In this document: piece by piece, positions 12,641-23,363 of the stretch
Numbering within the stretch: the stretch's first letter is position 1
How the letters are laid out: the number at the start of each line of letters is the position of its first letter
Assembly: GCA_021234155.1 (NCBI GenBank)
Contig: JAJEKV010000026.1
Location: forward strand, 434,001 to 498,000
Source of the DNA: Isoetes taiwanensis
Taxonomy: Eukaryota; Streptophyta; Lycopodiopsida; Isoetales; Isoetaceae
Direction of reading: 5' to 3'
DNA: 64,000 nt
Translations under genes and position numbers: made by a program
The notes under the pieces: generated by a model
Seen by the model: the letters and a program-made list of their open reading frames with translations, nothing else
Databases searched by the model: none
Told to the model about the DNA's origin: nothing

Positions 12641-13340
12641 ATGGCAGCAGACAGCAACAGGTTCTCCACGGGATCATCTTTGGCAGATCAACAGTAAGTA
12701 TTATAGATTAAACATCTGAGTTCCGGTTGGCAAAAAACGTAGCACATCTCAGTTCCAGCTGGGCGGAAAATGTAGCAGAATTTTGAAACTGACGAATGTG
12801 ATGTGAATTTGCAGATTGCTAGGGAATTTACAGATTGCGGGGGGGACGACTTCAGTTTCAGGCACGACATTGGATTCGATAGTGAGCGTGAATTCGTCGT
12901 TCACGGTAGCAGTGTTTGTGGGGTTGACTCTAACGTTTTCGCAAACAGGCAGGAATTCAAAAGCAGGAGCGGATGTGCCCAGGAATGTGCTTCGTTACGA
13001 AGTGCTGTCGTTTGCATTTTTTCTGTTTTCCAGCCTCACTGCTTACGGCCTTAAGTTGTCGCATATTGTGGCAGCCAGGAAGCGGCCCAGGCATGCCCAT
13101 GGATTCGTAACAGTGAACAAAATGGTCCTCGTTTGGGGCACCCTGGCCTCTGCTCTTGGATCCTTGGCTGGATCTGTCTGCCTTGTTCTATCCCTTGCTT
13201 ATGTCGTCATTTTCAAACTTGGAGCCCTTGAATGTGGTAATATTTGGGCAGCCGCCTCCATCTTTCCTCTTGTTGGCCTCCTCGCCATTGGCACCTGCTT
13301 CTTCATCTCTGTCGTCCTCCATGAGCTCCTTCATAGCTAA
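12641..13340 (+). CDS. Four-TM membrane protein, MEE60-like; right gene of the pair
   Basis: Exon 1 is 12641-12693 (MAADSNRFSTGSSLADQ) and exon 2 is 12815-13340. They are spliced across a 121-bp intron (CAACA^GTAAGT ... TTTGCAG^ATT) to give 192 residues. Conserved blocks shared with the neighbour: FS.GSSL.DQ, TLD.I..VNSSFTV.VFVGLTLT, EVL.F.FFLFSSL.AYG.KL, V.WG.LAS..GS, and a final V..EL. Four hydrophobic helices are visible, with a basic AARKRPRHAH loop after the second. The right copy is more GC-rich than the left. Duplication and inversion of one ancestral gene explains the head-to-head layout with preserved intron phase. Localisation is presumably membrane; the role is unknown. Confidence 0.78.
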
Positions 13341-13670
13341 TTCTCCTCTCCACACTGACTGAGATTTAATCTTGTCTTGTCATCATCATCAGCTACTTGG
13401 TCCCCGTGGATGATAAAAATCGTTCATTCTTTTTTCTTTATTTGCAAAGAAAATAATAGCATTAATTCCCACAAAAACTTGAAAATAAAGTTAAAACAAA
13501 GTTGCAATTAATTTTTTTTCCCCATGAGCTCCTTCATAGTTAATTCTTCTCTCCACTCTGACTAAGATTTCATCTTGCCTTATTACCAACTATGTCTTTA
13601 CTTGAACACAAGCAATACCATTAATTCCCAGAAAAACTAAAAAACATAGTTGCATTCACCTCCTTCCTTT
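13318..13670 (+). repeat. Tandem duplication of the 3' end of the right membrane-protein gene
   Basis: CATGAGCTCCTTCATAG, covering the last codons, plus about 140 bp of 3' flank recurs from 13523, about 204 bp downstream. The second copy keeps the codons for HELLHS in sequence but is separated from the gene. It is diverged and contains small deletions. Confidence 0.8.
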
Positions 13671-15519
13671 CTGTAGCAATATTTAACATGCATACAAAAC
13701 AAAGTAAGAACATACAATTTCAATTTTCCAAACAAATTCTGCAAGAGTGCTTTATTAATAGACATGCTATAAATGCCATGGCAATACATCAAAGTGTTTT
13801 GGTAGAAAAATAGCTCAAGATAGCTGCAAAAATAAAATAAAAAAATTTAGCACTAGGGTAGGCTTGGGGTGGGTGGTAGGGAAGGTGGTACAATTTCAAA
13901 AGTAGGAATAAGTTTGTATGTTGCAATTGCTTCAAATATTTTGTGTATGAATGTCGTAGTTATGTCATTCTTTCTTCAAAGAATCCCACAAACTAACATC
14001 GGTGATTATGGCATCACCTATTTACACCTATCTACATCTTATGAAGTTTTAGTATAAGAAAAATGTAAACATTGTACACAATGCATATCTACATAACTAT
14101 GAAAGATTTGAGAATTCTATGATGGTTCCCAACATGTAGCAATCTCATGCTCATAAACAACTTGATACTTCATTGGAAATAATTTCATCCTAGCCATATT
14201 ATTGTAGTGATTGACATCCATAATGTCGTAGTAGTTGACATCCTTGGGATACACTATGGTGTTGAAATGAATGACGTTGAGTGTTTTTGTTCACAATTTA
14301 ATGTATTGGCCTAGAGCTTGTGCAAGCTCATCTTGGCTTAGCAGCTAATAGTGTTTATTTATAGAATCTAGTGTGAGAAAGCCACTTATTGAGACTCTTA
14401 TGCTTCATTCTATAAGCATAGCATTGCCATGTCAAGTAGTTGCCCTTGGGTTTGATTTGGACAGCAAATATTTTGGGGGTTACAATTTTTGTACTAATAT
14501 ACCATGTTATGTCATATGGACCAAACTAGTGATTAATGAAGATGGAAAGAATAGAGAGGAAAAATGGCATTCTCGACTCAACTTGAAAATGGATTGTATA
14601 TAGGTTCTATATGAGCCATGTCAGCATGATAACCTGGCAATGTACAAGCCACTTCCCAAGTGTTGGCCTAAGCTTCACTAGCTATATTGACAATATGTGC
14701 ATGATACTGACAAGTTTGTTGCCTAGACTTTGAAACATATGCTACATACTTTTGTGAATGCATATTCTGCATCTAAAAGTAGCAAAGGCACAGTTAGAAC
14801 AATCTGGCAATTATCTATTACCCGAAGAAGAGTTGCGAGGCTTGATGATGCTATTTGTACCCAAGCATATTCTTCTACATAGCTTTTTGTCGTACATGAT
14901 AGACTACTAATGTTCCCTAGTCCAGAGACCTTGGTTTATTCTGCAACTGCCAATAGTAGAGTAGATGTGTCAACACCTAGAAAGAGACAACACATCAGAT
15001 TGATTAATGCGATCTTTAACTACAATTCTGAACAAATGTTTATTTGACGTTAGAAGATGCCTAGACCTCCATATAGACTGCAGGATTGAGCATTTGATGC
15101 TTCAAGTTGGCCATTAGAATTAGCCACATTTGACCTACAATACCTGCAAAAAAGAAGACTCCACTGATAGTGTAATGGTTTTTCTTTCACAAGGCCTCCA
15201 AAAAATAGTTATTAGTTTTTTACAATAGTTTTTACATGAAACCACTATAGAAAAATAATATTACTAAGTGGGTTAATGTGTTGAATAACCACGAATAGTT
15301 TTTTAGCACAGTTCACCATCGTGGTTCTTTATAGTAGTTAATTTATTTAGTTTAGTAACATATTATTTTGCTACACTATGAATATGTTAGGCCATAAACC
15401 ACTAATTGTTCTGGCTTTAATTGTTTGTGTAACTTAGATGATTTCTACACGAAACTGCTACATCTTTCAAATGAACAAATACAATAAAATGCCTAAACTT
15501 CTATAGTTAAGTGTTCATG
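13671..15519. other. Non-coding intergenic DNA
   Basis: No gene, tRNA or clear transposon end seen. 15180-15400 has several AACCAC/GTGGTT-like motifs of the sort found near transposon ends, without a matching terminus. Confidence 0.4.
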
Positions 15520-15835
15520 GATTTTTTGATAAAGATGGTTGTTCTAAGACAATGTAACTGCCAATGATTTTTTAATCAAGATGGTGGTTCAAAGACAATG
15601 CAACTGCCAATGGTTTTTTGATCAAGATGTTGTTTCTAAAACAATGTAACTTCCAATTGTTTTTTGATCAAGATGTTAATTTTTTAATCAATATGGTGGT
15701 TATAAGACAATGTAACTGCCAATGGTTTTTTGATGAAGATGATGGCTCTAAAACAATGCAACTGCCAATTATTTTTTGATCAAGATGGTAGTTCTAAGAC
15801 AATGTAAGTGCCAATGGTTTCTGATCAAGATATCG
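15520..15835 (+). repeat. 46-bp minisatellite, about seven copies
   Basis: Unit pattern GGTTTTTTGATCAAGATGG then TTCTAAGACAATGTAACTGCCAAT. Copies begin near 15520, 15566, 15612, 15658, 15678, 15724, 15770 and 15815; the copy at 15658 is cut short after about 20 bp. Copies are diverged by several substitutions each. Confidence 0.9.
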
Positions 15836-17269
15836 ATATTTGGAGAATGTAAGTGGCATTGATTTAGTGAATATAGTAAGCATATTCAATTTTTAAGGAC
15901 CATTACTCTAAACCTATATATCATCGAGTTCAAAGGGTCCAGGGATTTGAACTCTAGTATTTTCCATTGAGCCTAAACACGACAAAACAAGAGCCAAAAA
16001 ATGTAATCCCAATCAAAATCTCAAACATAGCATTATACTTACGCCCAATCTAGTATTAGCATCATATAATACAAGAAAAACCTACTAATTATCCCTAGAA
16101 AATTCATATTACTAACAAAGGAAGTGATTAGAAACTTGGAAAGAGAAAAGAGAACTATAGTTGGATCATGGGAGCAAATTCTGGAAGTTGTTCTGTTCTT
16201 GGAAAATATTGCCCTGAATAACCTGCAACAAAGCAAAGAAATCTGCAAATGCGAAAAAACAGTAAATACAACGCAAGGAAATATGCAAATGCAAAGAAAC
16301 AGTAAATAAATTTACTATCTATATGAGGACCCAACATTGGAACTTTAAACAACTCTTTAGATTTCTAACTTATGAGGAGGATGTGATCTGTTAACTTTAC
16401 AACAGCTTCACAGTCACTCTTATGACAATCTATAAGAGCCCACGATCATGTTGTAGTAACAGAATTATCTTAAATACTGTTTTAAAGCTGAAAAGTTCAT
16501 ACCTTGCAAATTGTAGAGTGCAACGCTTCGAATCAAGTTTGCAAGGACTCATACAGATTCATAAACGAAAATCTTCAGAAATGTAGTGCAAAACCTGATA
16601 GCATAAATAAAGATTCAAGTAAAAACATAAGAGTGATTGTAGAGCGATTATAATAGACCAGTATAAAGGCTCAATGGCTTTTCTGTCACAGTCTCCTTGT
16701 AGGCATCTCGAGATCTACCAAAGATTCCACATGAACCATCACTTCAAAAGGAAATACTTCATCAAGACGGTCATGATATGGACGAAGCAGATAGATCAGA
16801 TGCCATAATCAACCAAGAATAAATACTCTACCAAAAAAGTCAATATCAGGAGGCATAGAATGAATAATAGAATCTCCCATAATGGCAAATAAATCGATTT
16901 GTGTAAGTCATGACGAATTTGCAGACCTGTAATACAAAAACATGTAAGCAAGCTCATGTTTTGCACCAATGTGATGAGATGCACAGAGCTCAGCAAAGCA
17001 ATAGAGGACCCAAAAAAAAACATTGGATGCTGCTTTTAGGCTGCCGATTGATCTGCGTCACAAAGGTAAGATACTTTACAAAGAGAGGACAAAGAGAAAG
17101 AGAGATGCTCACCGGATTAACACAACAAAATCAACGTTTTGTTACGGCCCAATCGTCTGCTCCTCAGCATTTAGCATTTGCTCATCAGAAACTAGAGTAC
17201 AGAGGTAGGCGCAAAAGAACGATTTTCTTTAGGTTTGCCGCAATTCCTTTAGGTTCAGGTTAAAATAAA
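15836..17269. other. Non-coding intergenic DNA
   Basis: No gene seen. A local duplication at about 16236-16309 repeats GCAAATGC(G/A)AA..AACAGTAAATA with 36-40 bp spacing. Confidence 0.4.
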
Positions 17270-17591
17270 GTGCAAATCCTAAAAATGCCCTATTTTTTTG
17301 CAAAATTGTGAAAATGCCCTTGTTTTAAGGATATTTTTGATAAAATGACCATGATTTTCTTCTAATGGTTCAAATAAAAACATGTCCTTCACATGAATTG
17401 TATATGAGGATGATATCTTTTCATCAAAGCTAAAATCATTTGGATCGGAGTCCGGAATCACAAGCTATGTTATTTTTTAAATACAAACAAGTCATAACCA
17501 TAATTTAAGATTCCGTACTTCGAAAATATCGCTAAAACAGTGACATTTTCACAATTTTGCAAACAAATAGGGGGATTTTTACAATTTGCCC
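17270..17591. mobile_element. MULE-like MITE, 322 bp
   Basis: The 50-bp terminal arms at 17270-17319 and 17542-17591 are inverted repeats with about eight mismatches; the inner half, TTTGCAAAATTGTGAAAATG, is nearly identical. Flanks TAAAATAAA (left) and TACAATAAA (right) match at 8 of 9 bases. This fits the 9-bp target duplication of Mutator-like elements. The interior is non-coding. Confidence 0.75.
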
Positions 17592-17843
17592 TACAATAAA
17601 TAATGGGCAAGCATAAAATAATGGTTGGACCCAATTGGGTGTCCCAACTTAGTTCTAGAAGTACGATTCCACATCCAGACCCGTTGGCCTAAAGGACATT
17701 TTGGATGTACATCTATAGGGCAGGCCCACATGTGCCTATTCATTTTTTGGTGCCCTAATTGAGAAATATCATGTTAGAACTATAGGTTGGTATATTCGTT
17801 TTGGTGATGTGAATCTTCTAGTGATAATACTAGTAATAATGCA

Positions 17844-18807
17844 GAATTATAGTCACAGCTTACTATATGCCATGTATGAGGTATGCCAGATTCCAAGATC
17901 TGTTCACCTGTTCATCTCTGCCTTCTGTTGCGATGCTGGTACCTTAACCTATCTAGTGATTGCGATGTTGGTCACCTTAATCTATTTAGTGATTCATGGC
18001 TTCCTGTGTAACGGATTGCGGATGGCTCCCTGTAGAATGCCGAACCGAGGCCAAGGGCATAGCCTGAAATATTCCAAGATTTTCAAAATAGACCGAACTA
18101 TTTCTGGTTTCTTCTCTTGTAGCTTTCTTTGGTCGTTGGCTTAATATTCATAAAGATCCCAAGTCTTTCTTTTTTAAAGCATAACCAGTTTAGCCCAATG
18201 GTTTTGTTGCCCATAATAGTAATAAATTTTATTTTAACCAAGACATGTTAGTTGCGACTTGTCGAATTCTTGTTTAAATCGATCTGGTTAATATTCATCG
18301 GACGAGACTATATCGTTAGGTGGGCTATTGCTAGTTATACGAGGTTATTGACGCAAATATGCTTTGTATGACTAGAAGGTGATGGATGTGCCATGTATTA
18401 AGGTAATAAGCAAAATGGTGCTTCTACTTGACCTTAGTGCCCTCAACCATAAGTCTACCCTGCATCAAGTCATCTTTGCCTTTTTCTCCACACAATTTGT
18501 TTCCTACCTGCATGCTCCTTGGAGAATTGCTTTTTCTTTCAGATTAGAATATGGTTAGAGTGTAGCCTTCTATTTTTTACCTAAAATTACGAGCATCTTA
18601 TGACTTCTCTAGCTGGATTACGTTACTCTTTCACTCTGCCTCTTTTTCAATATTCTTGTCTAGAACTATGTATTTCTGGGTATTTCTGTTCTTGATTCTC
18701 ACGACATTGGCAATTTTTATTAGACTTGTGGCCGAGATAGGGTGTTTAATACCATGATGCTATAGGTCTCCTCATACATGCCATATAGTAAGTTGTGACT
18801 ATAATTC
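17844..18807. mobile_element. 964-bp element bounded by 38-bp inverted repeats
   Basis: Arms 17844-17881 and 18770-18807 (GAATTATAGTCACA.CTTA...) match at 36 of 38 bases in inverted orientation. The interior encodes nothing recognisable. A 32-bp direct duplication (CGATG.TGGT.ACCTTAA.CT) lies inside at about 17931-17995. The superfamily is unassigned; no clear target duplication. Confidence 0.6.
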
Positions 18808-19855
18808 CGTAGTCACTTACATGCCACATAGTCACTTCATTTCTTTCTTTCTTTTGCATTAAGTATGCCATAAATCATGGTATGGGGGAAAATAGTTGGC
18901 CAAGGAATGCCCACATTTTATTATATACATCCGACAGTAAAATAGTGGAATCTCATGGTCTAATCACATGCATTCACTTGGGCTTGTACAAATATTTAGC
19001 AATCCCATGTTATCTAAAGCTCCTTACGGTTGCCAAGAATTACGTCCACTGCCTATCTAAACTAACTGTCATTATGCAACCTTGTCCGTTGTCCAATACA
19101 AGTGAGGCATGGAATTATGAATTTTGGCTTGCCACACGAATGGCCTTTTTTAGTTTTATTGAAGCTCTATAGTATGCACAAAAACCACCAACTAGTTTTA
19201 ATATAAACCACTATATCACTGATAATTGACATGAATAACCATATCATAAACCACCATGAGTATTGACAAGCCACTATCCCATGTAGTTTTCTTCTATCAA
19301 GTAATTTCATGCATAAAAAACCACGTATATGGTGGTTTTTAGATGATCTAATACTAGTTAAATAGGGTAGTTCATTTTTGGGCTCCTTGTGTTTGACTTC
19401 GAGATCAATTTACCTTAAAACTTGAATCGGGAACTTCACAATACGAGCCTAAAATCAAGCTCAGATATGACAGTTCCTTTGGTGCCTGTGGATGAAAACA
19501 AAATTAGCAAACAATATATATTTATATAAATCCGACCAATAGTAACAACTTGATGCTACCTCCTCATATACATGGATATACATGCCCTTCCTTCTCTCTA
19601 GTAATTCTCAGACATGACCCTTTTTGGTCATTTTATGGATGCCCATTGCACAACGTGGCTTAAAACACAACATTGAAACTCCATACATTATGGTTTAATA
19701 TGACATTGAAGCAATAAACAAATGCCTACCAAAACACAACATGAACGACCTACAATACTCTACAAATCGATCTGCTAAATTTAATCCATAGAAGTTAACC
19801 TTACCAAGTTTAGGGCAACTGGAGAAATCTTAAAATTGGAGTGTCCGACAAACTA
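18808..19855. other. Non-coding intergenic DNA
   Basis: No gene seen. Around 19180-19340 there are several copies of an AAACCACCA-like motif and one small hairpin (AAAACCACGTATATGGTGGTTTT, about 19318-19340). Confidence 0.4.
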
Positions 19856-20119
19856 AGGGTGCTTTCCCATGGGTTCGACCTGGATTGCCGGACCTGGATT
19901 GCCGTACCCAGGTCTGGACCTGGGCAAAAAAGAATTGCGGACTGATTACTTTTCGCTAAGGTCGAAAACCTGAAACAAGCAAGGTCGAATCTTCATGGGA
20001 TCATGGCGTCTGAATGCCTGTCTAGAAAAAAATTCAAGGTCAGATCTTCATGGGAACATAGCATCTGTATGCCTGGCCAAGAAAAATCTCAAGGTTTTGG
20101 GCCTATGCGAAAGCACCCT
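19856..20119. mobile_element. MITE with AGGGTGCTTTC termini, 264 bp
   Basis: Starts AGGGTGCTTTCCCATGGG and ends with the complement of AGGGTGCTTTCGCATAGG (16 of 18 matched). The interior repeats GACCTGGATTGCCG and also has the phrase TCTTCATGGGA.CAT twice. AGGG ends suggest a hAT-type origin, but no 8-bp target duplication is apparent. Confidence 0.6.
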
Positions 20120-20590
20120 AAGAGGCTTCCCATTGTAATAACGATTCTAGAGCAAAGTTCTATGTCTTAATGATCTCCTTCATCTTGCATGATTGATTTT
20201 AAAGCACAATGCATGCTACTTTATTTCAATGTTGTTAGTTATGAAACTTGCATAAACAAGCCGAATAATATAGCAACACAATATTGACAGATCCCTTAAA
20301 TAAACAAAAGCTTTGAACATGTTGACCTTCAAGACATATGCTATTAAATTGAGAGATACCCACTTCCTGTTTTTTATATTTAACTCCCTAATATGCATGT
20401 CATTGAAAATAGTTGTACAAGACTTAAATACAAGGCTAACAATTTTGAAGCAATCATACTTCTACCCATGGCAACATCTTAATGAAAAACATAGAGATAT
20501 ATGAAATAGAAAATTAGATTTTGAGCCTGCCCAATTTCGGCAGAATGAAGGGAATGAAGTTCTTAACTCTTTCTCAGAAAGCCAAGTTAC
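20120..20590. other. Non-coding; 3' flank of the unidentified gene
   Basis: No coding or repeat signal recognised. Confidence 0.4.
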
Positions 20591-22650
20591 TTATATCTCA
20601 AAATTAGCCTCTGCAATGAAAGATTCAAGCTCTGGAACAGCTGACTCAACATTTACAAAATTTCCAGCTTGCAGGAATTAATTAGCAGAGTAAAAATTTC
20701 TTAGAAAAAACGATGTTCTATATGCCACCATTACGTCAGGGATGGTCTTCCTAAACAAAATTTCACAATCCAGCAGCAATTACAAATGATTGCAGCACTT
20801 AAGAAAACAGCAGCAATACATCATGTTGGGGCTATGTGCATGCACCATAATAGATTAACAGTGTTAAAGATAATGTGAAATAAAAAAGAGAAGAAATTAT
20901 CTGTCACTCGTGAGAGTTCATGGTCGGCAGCATGAGAACAAAGTACCTTAAAAGAAGATTGCCAAAACTCAAATGCATTAAGGTTTGCCAGGAGAATGGA
21001 ATCTCGGTTCAACTTTATCTGGCCATTCACAACTGTTGCTCCTTAGTAATAACCATCAAAATAAGCCTGAGAGAATTACCAGTAAGCCTTCCCAGAAAGA
21101 CTACTGAAGTTAAATGTCAGTACATATACAAACCATATTTTGCCTCCCAAAAGGTTGAATAATTGGCAATGGGGTCGTGTCCAACAATGCGGCCAATGCG
21201 GCTGCTTCTTCAAGAGAACTATTTTCACAGCCATGTACAACTAGCATTGATGCTTGCATGGATAAGGGAATTCCATAAAATATTGGGTGATATCTTCCTT
21301 TATGATTTTGTGCTTGAAGTGCTTTCAAGCTAAGAAGCGCCTCTAATGCATTTTGAACAGTGTTTACCTCTAGAGGACTCATACACCTCTGCAATGAAAC
21401 TACAAAATGATAAAATTTAGTTGGTGTAATTCCAGTTCCAGTCACTGCTTTCGCGCAAAGAACGCAAGATGGAGAACATGGCAACTGGGGAGCCCATTCC
21501 ATCTCCGGAATTGAAAACGGCACTCCACTTCTGCGCAGCAAGTCATGAACAGGTAATCAGCTGCTAAATCCCTTCTCCCCAGTTGCCATGTTGTGGGGGG
21601 ATGAAGTTGGGTCGCTGATTCCAGGACCCGCTCCCGGCTGCCGCCGGTCGCAGGACCCCCTGGAATCAGCTTCCCAACTTCCATCCCCCTATACATCAAT
21701 CCCCAAGCCCATTTATTATACAGTGCGTTCAATTTAGAGTAGCCTTGTGAAGCCAAAAAGACGTCAAGCTGTCGAAGCACAATCTGTTGTTGCGGCAGCT
21801 TTCAGTCATGCTAGCCCCAAATTAAAGTTTATCAAATTGTTTGCATCGAGCTTCTTATACTTCATCCTCTGCCGGTTGTCTTATTTTTTTTCCTTTTCCT
21901 TTGTCATATCCTTGGGGTTTTTTCGATCCTGCTTGAGATGGGTTTTTTTTCCTAATCTCTAAGAAAACAGGGCAAGGTTTTTCTACAAAAGGCAAGAGCC
22001 CTTCGAGAACGAATAGAGCCAGGAATTCGAGGTGAATGGAAAGCCGAGAGTGGAAACCCCTATTTTATTTATTATCCTTATTCCAGACTGCCTGGACTTG
22101 CAGAATCGACATAGCCTGCTCTAATGCCCTCAAAATTAGATGCCAAAATGCCCAAACCAGAATGGGATTTCTGCTTCAATGCCTGGAGAAACTATGAATA
22201 TATGCTTGAACCGTCTGTGGTGGCAGCAAATAGGATAAGCCCAGCCCGATTTGGCTAGTATTGGGCCGGAGTTGGAGATTCAGAAGTCGAGTCTCAGACC
22301 CATTAAATAAAAAGGATTGAGAAGTCTGATTTGATTCTCTGAGGCTCGATGAATAGAGGCTTCTCAAAATTTTCTCTATAAACAGGCCTAATTTAAACAC
22401 AGGTGAGCTCTTCATGTTTTGGGCGATTAGACAGAAGCAATTTTCGATTTGGGACCTTAAAAAACTGAATACTGAAACCAAAATAAGTTCTGAATAGCAG
22501 AACTTACCGAAGGTTTTTTTCAGGGGTCTCCGGCTTTGGAGTTACTGGAGCATCAACACCAACCTTCGCGCTCAGCAACGGAATCAACAAACCATAGCGG
22601 GGAAGCATGTCGCAGAAAAAAAAATTAACCAAGCCATCACAGCCGTCCAT
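20591..22650 (-). CDS. Unidentified multi-exon plant protein
   Basis: Built from splice signals. Exon 1 is 22650-22508 (MDGCDGLVNFFFCDMLPRYG...PETPEKNL) and ends CTTCG^GTAAGT. Exon 2 is 21530-21130, entered after TGCTGCGCAG, and continues SGVPFSIPEMEW...CSPSCVLCAKAV to IIQPFGRQNMV; it leaves through GTATAT. Exon 3 is 21032-20947 (VNGQIKLNRDSILLANLNAF...), ending AAG^GTACTT. Phases agree at both junctions, giving about 210 residues without a stop. A fourth segment at 20667-20591 (GNFVNVESAVPELESFIAEANFEI then stop) follows a CTGCAAG acceptor but is one base out of phase with exon 3, so an exon may be missing or the site wrong. An upstream in-frame ATG at 22689 is an alternative start. Two paired-cysteine positions (CSPSCVLC) are visible. 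I do not recognise the family. Confidence 0.5.
21596..21689. repeat. GC-rich foldback in intron 1 of the unidentified gene
   Basis: Left arm GGGGGATGAAGTTGGGTC then GCTGATTCCAGG; right arm is its near-complement with a perfect 12-bp core (CCTGGAATCAGC). The loop is about 30 bp and GC-rich (CCGCTCCCGGCTGCCGCCGG). It stands out sharply from the AT-rich surroundings. Confidence 0.8.
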
Positions 22651-22716
22651 TGTGCCACGTGGCAATATAGAAGGCTCAGATGGCCCCAATTATCAGCGGT
22701 CAGGCAGCCCTCTATA

Positions 22717-22776
22717 AGGGTGTTTTCCCATAGACAGACGGACCGGGATGAGGTCAGGCCCAGGTCCAAAAGTAAT
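22717..22776 (+). mobile_element. Terminal fragment of the AGGGTG MITE family
   Basis: AGGGTGTTTTCCCATAGAC at 22717 matches the left end of the element at 19856, and CCCAGGTCC...AGTAATC also recurs. It ends where copia sequence begins. Confidence 0.55.
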
Positions 22777-23350
22777 CATCGGGAGTCCATGCATTTATAC
22801 CACTCTCGAGGTGATTGCTTGAGTCCATATACTGCCCTTTTTAATTTGCAGACTTATTTTTAATACTCCTCAAAGCCAGGAGGTTGTTTCATAAATATCT
22901 CTTCTTCAAGCTTAGCATTTAGAAAAGCAGTGTTAACATCCATGTGATGTATTTCAAGGTCACAAGCATTGGCTATTGATATCAACATTCGAATGCTATT
23001 CAATTTGACAAGAGGTGAGAAAGTCTCCTCATAATCAAAGCCTTTTTTCTGTGAAAAACCTTGTGCAACTAGCCCGGCCTTATATTTTGGAGTTTTTCCA
23101 TCAGGACCAGTTTTCAGCTTGAACAACCACTTGTTACCTACTATATTTTGTCCTTCAGGTGCATCTACCAGCTCAAAGGTTTCTGTTCTTCTAAAGGAAG
23201 CCAATTCATCATTCATGGCTCTTATCCATTCAGTTTTATCATGTTTAGTTACTGCTTCATAATAAGTCTTTGGAACATTAGTATCTAGATGCATTAGAAT
23301 TTCAAACAAATCATGAATCTCACCTTCATTCTCCTGAAGCCTTTTACTTC
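22777..23350 (-). pseudogene. Copia reverse transcriptase, N-terminal part only
   Basis: Shows the copia RT start: W..AM.DEL, GNKWLFKLK, YKAGLVAQGF, GFDYEETFSPLVKL and MDVNTAFLNAKLEEEIFMKQPPGF. Two stops follow at about 22855-22862 in the same frame; then VCKLKRAVYGLKQSPREWYKCMDS resumes before the sequence is cut off. The catalytic YVDD is lost. It begins in a different frame from the integrase just upstream. Confidence 0.8.
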
Positions 23351-23363
23351 TTCCAAACTCGTC

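Noticed and set aside
15520-15835. CRISPR-like spaced repeat
   Set aside because: Contiguous diverged 46-bp units without unique spacers, in a plant nuclear context.
15150-19350. A CACTA transposon spanning motifs near 15243 (CACTATAG) and 19330
   Set aside because: No matching terminal inverted repeat, no 3-bp duplication and no transposase.
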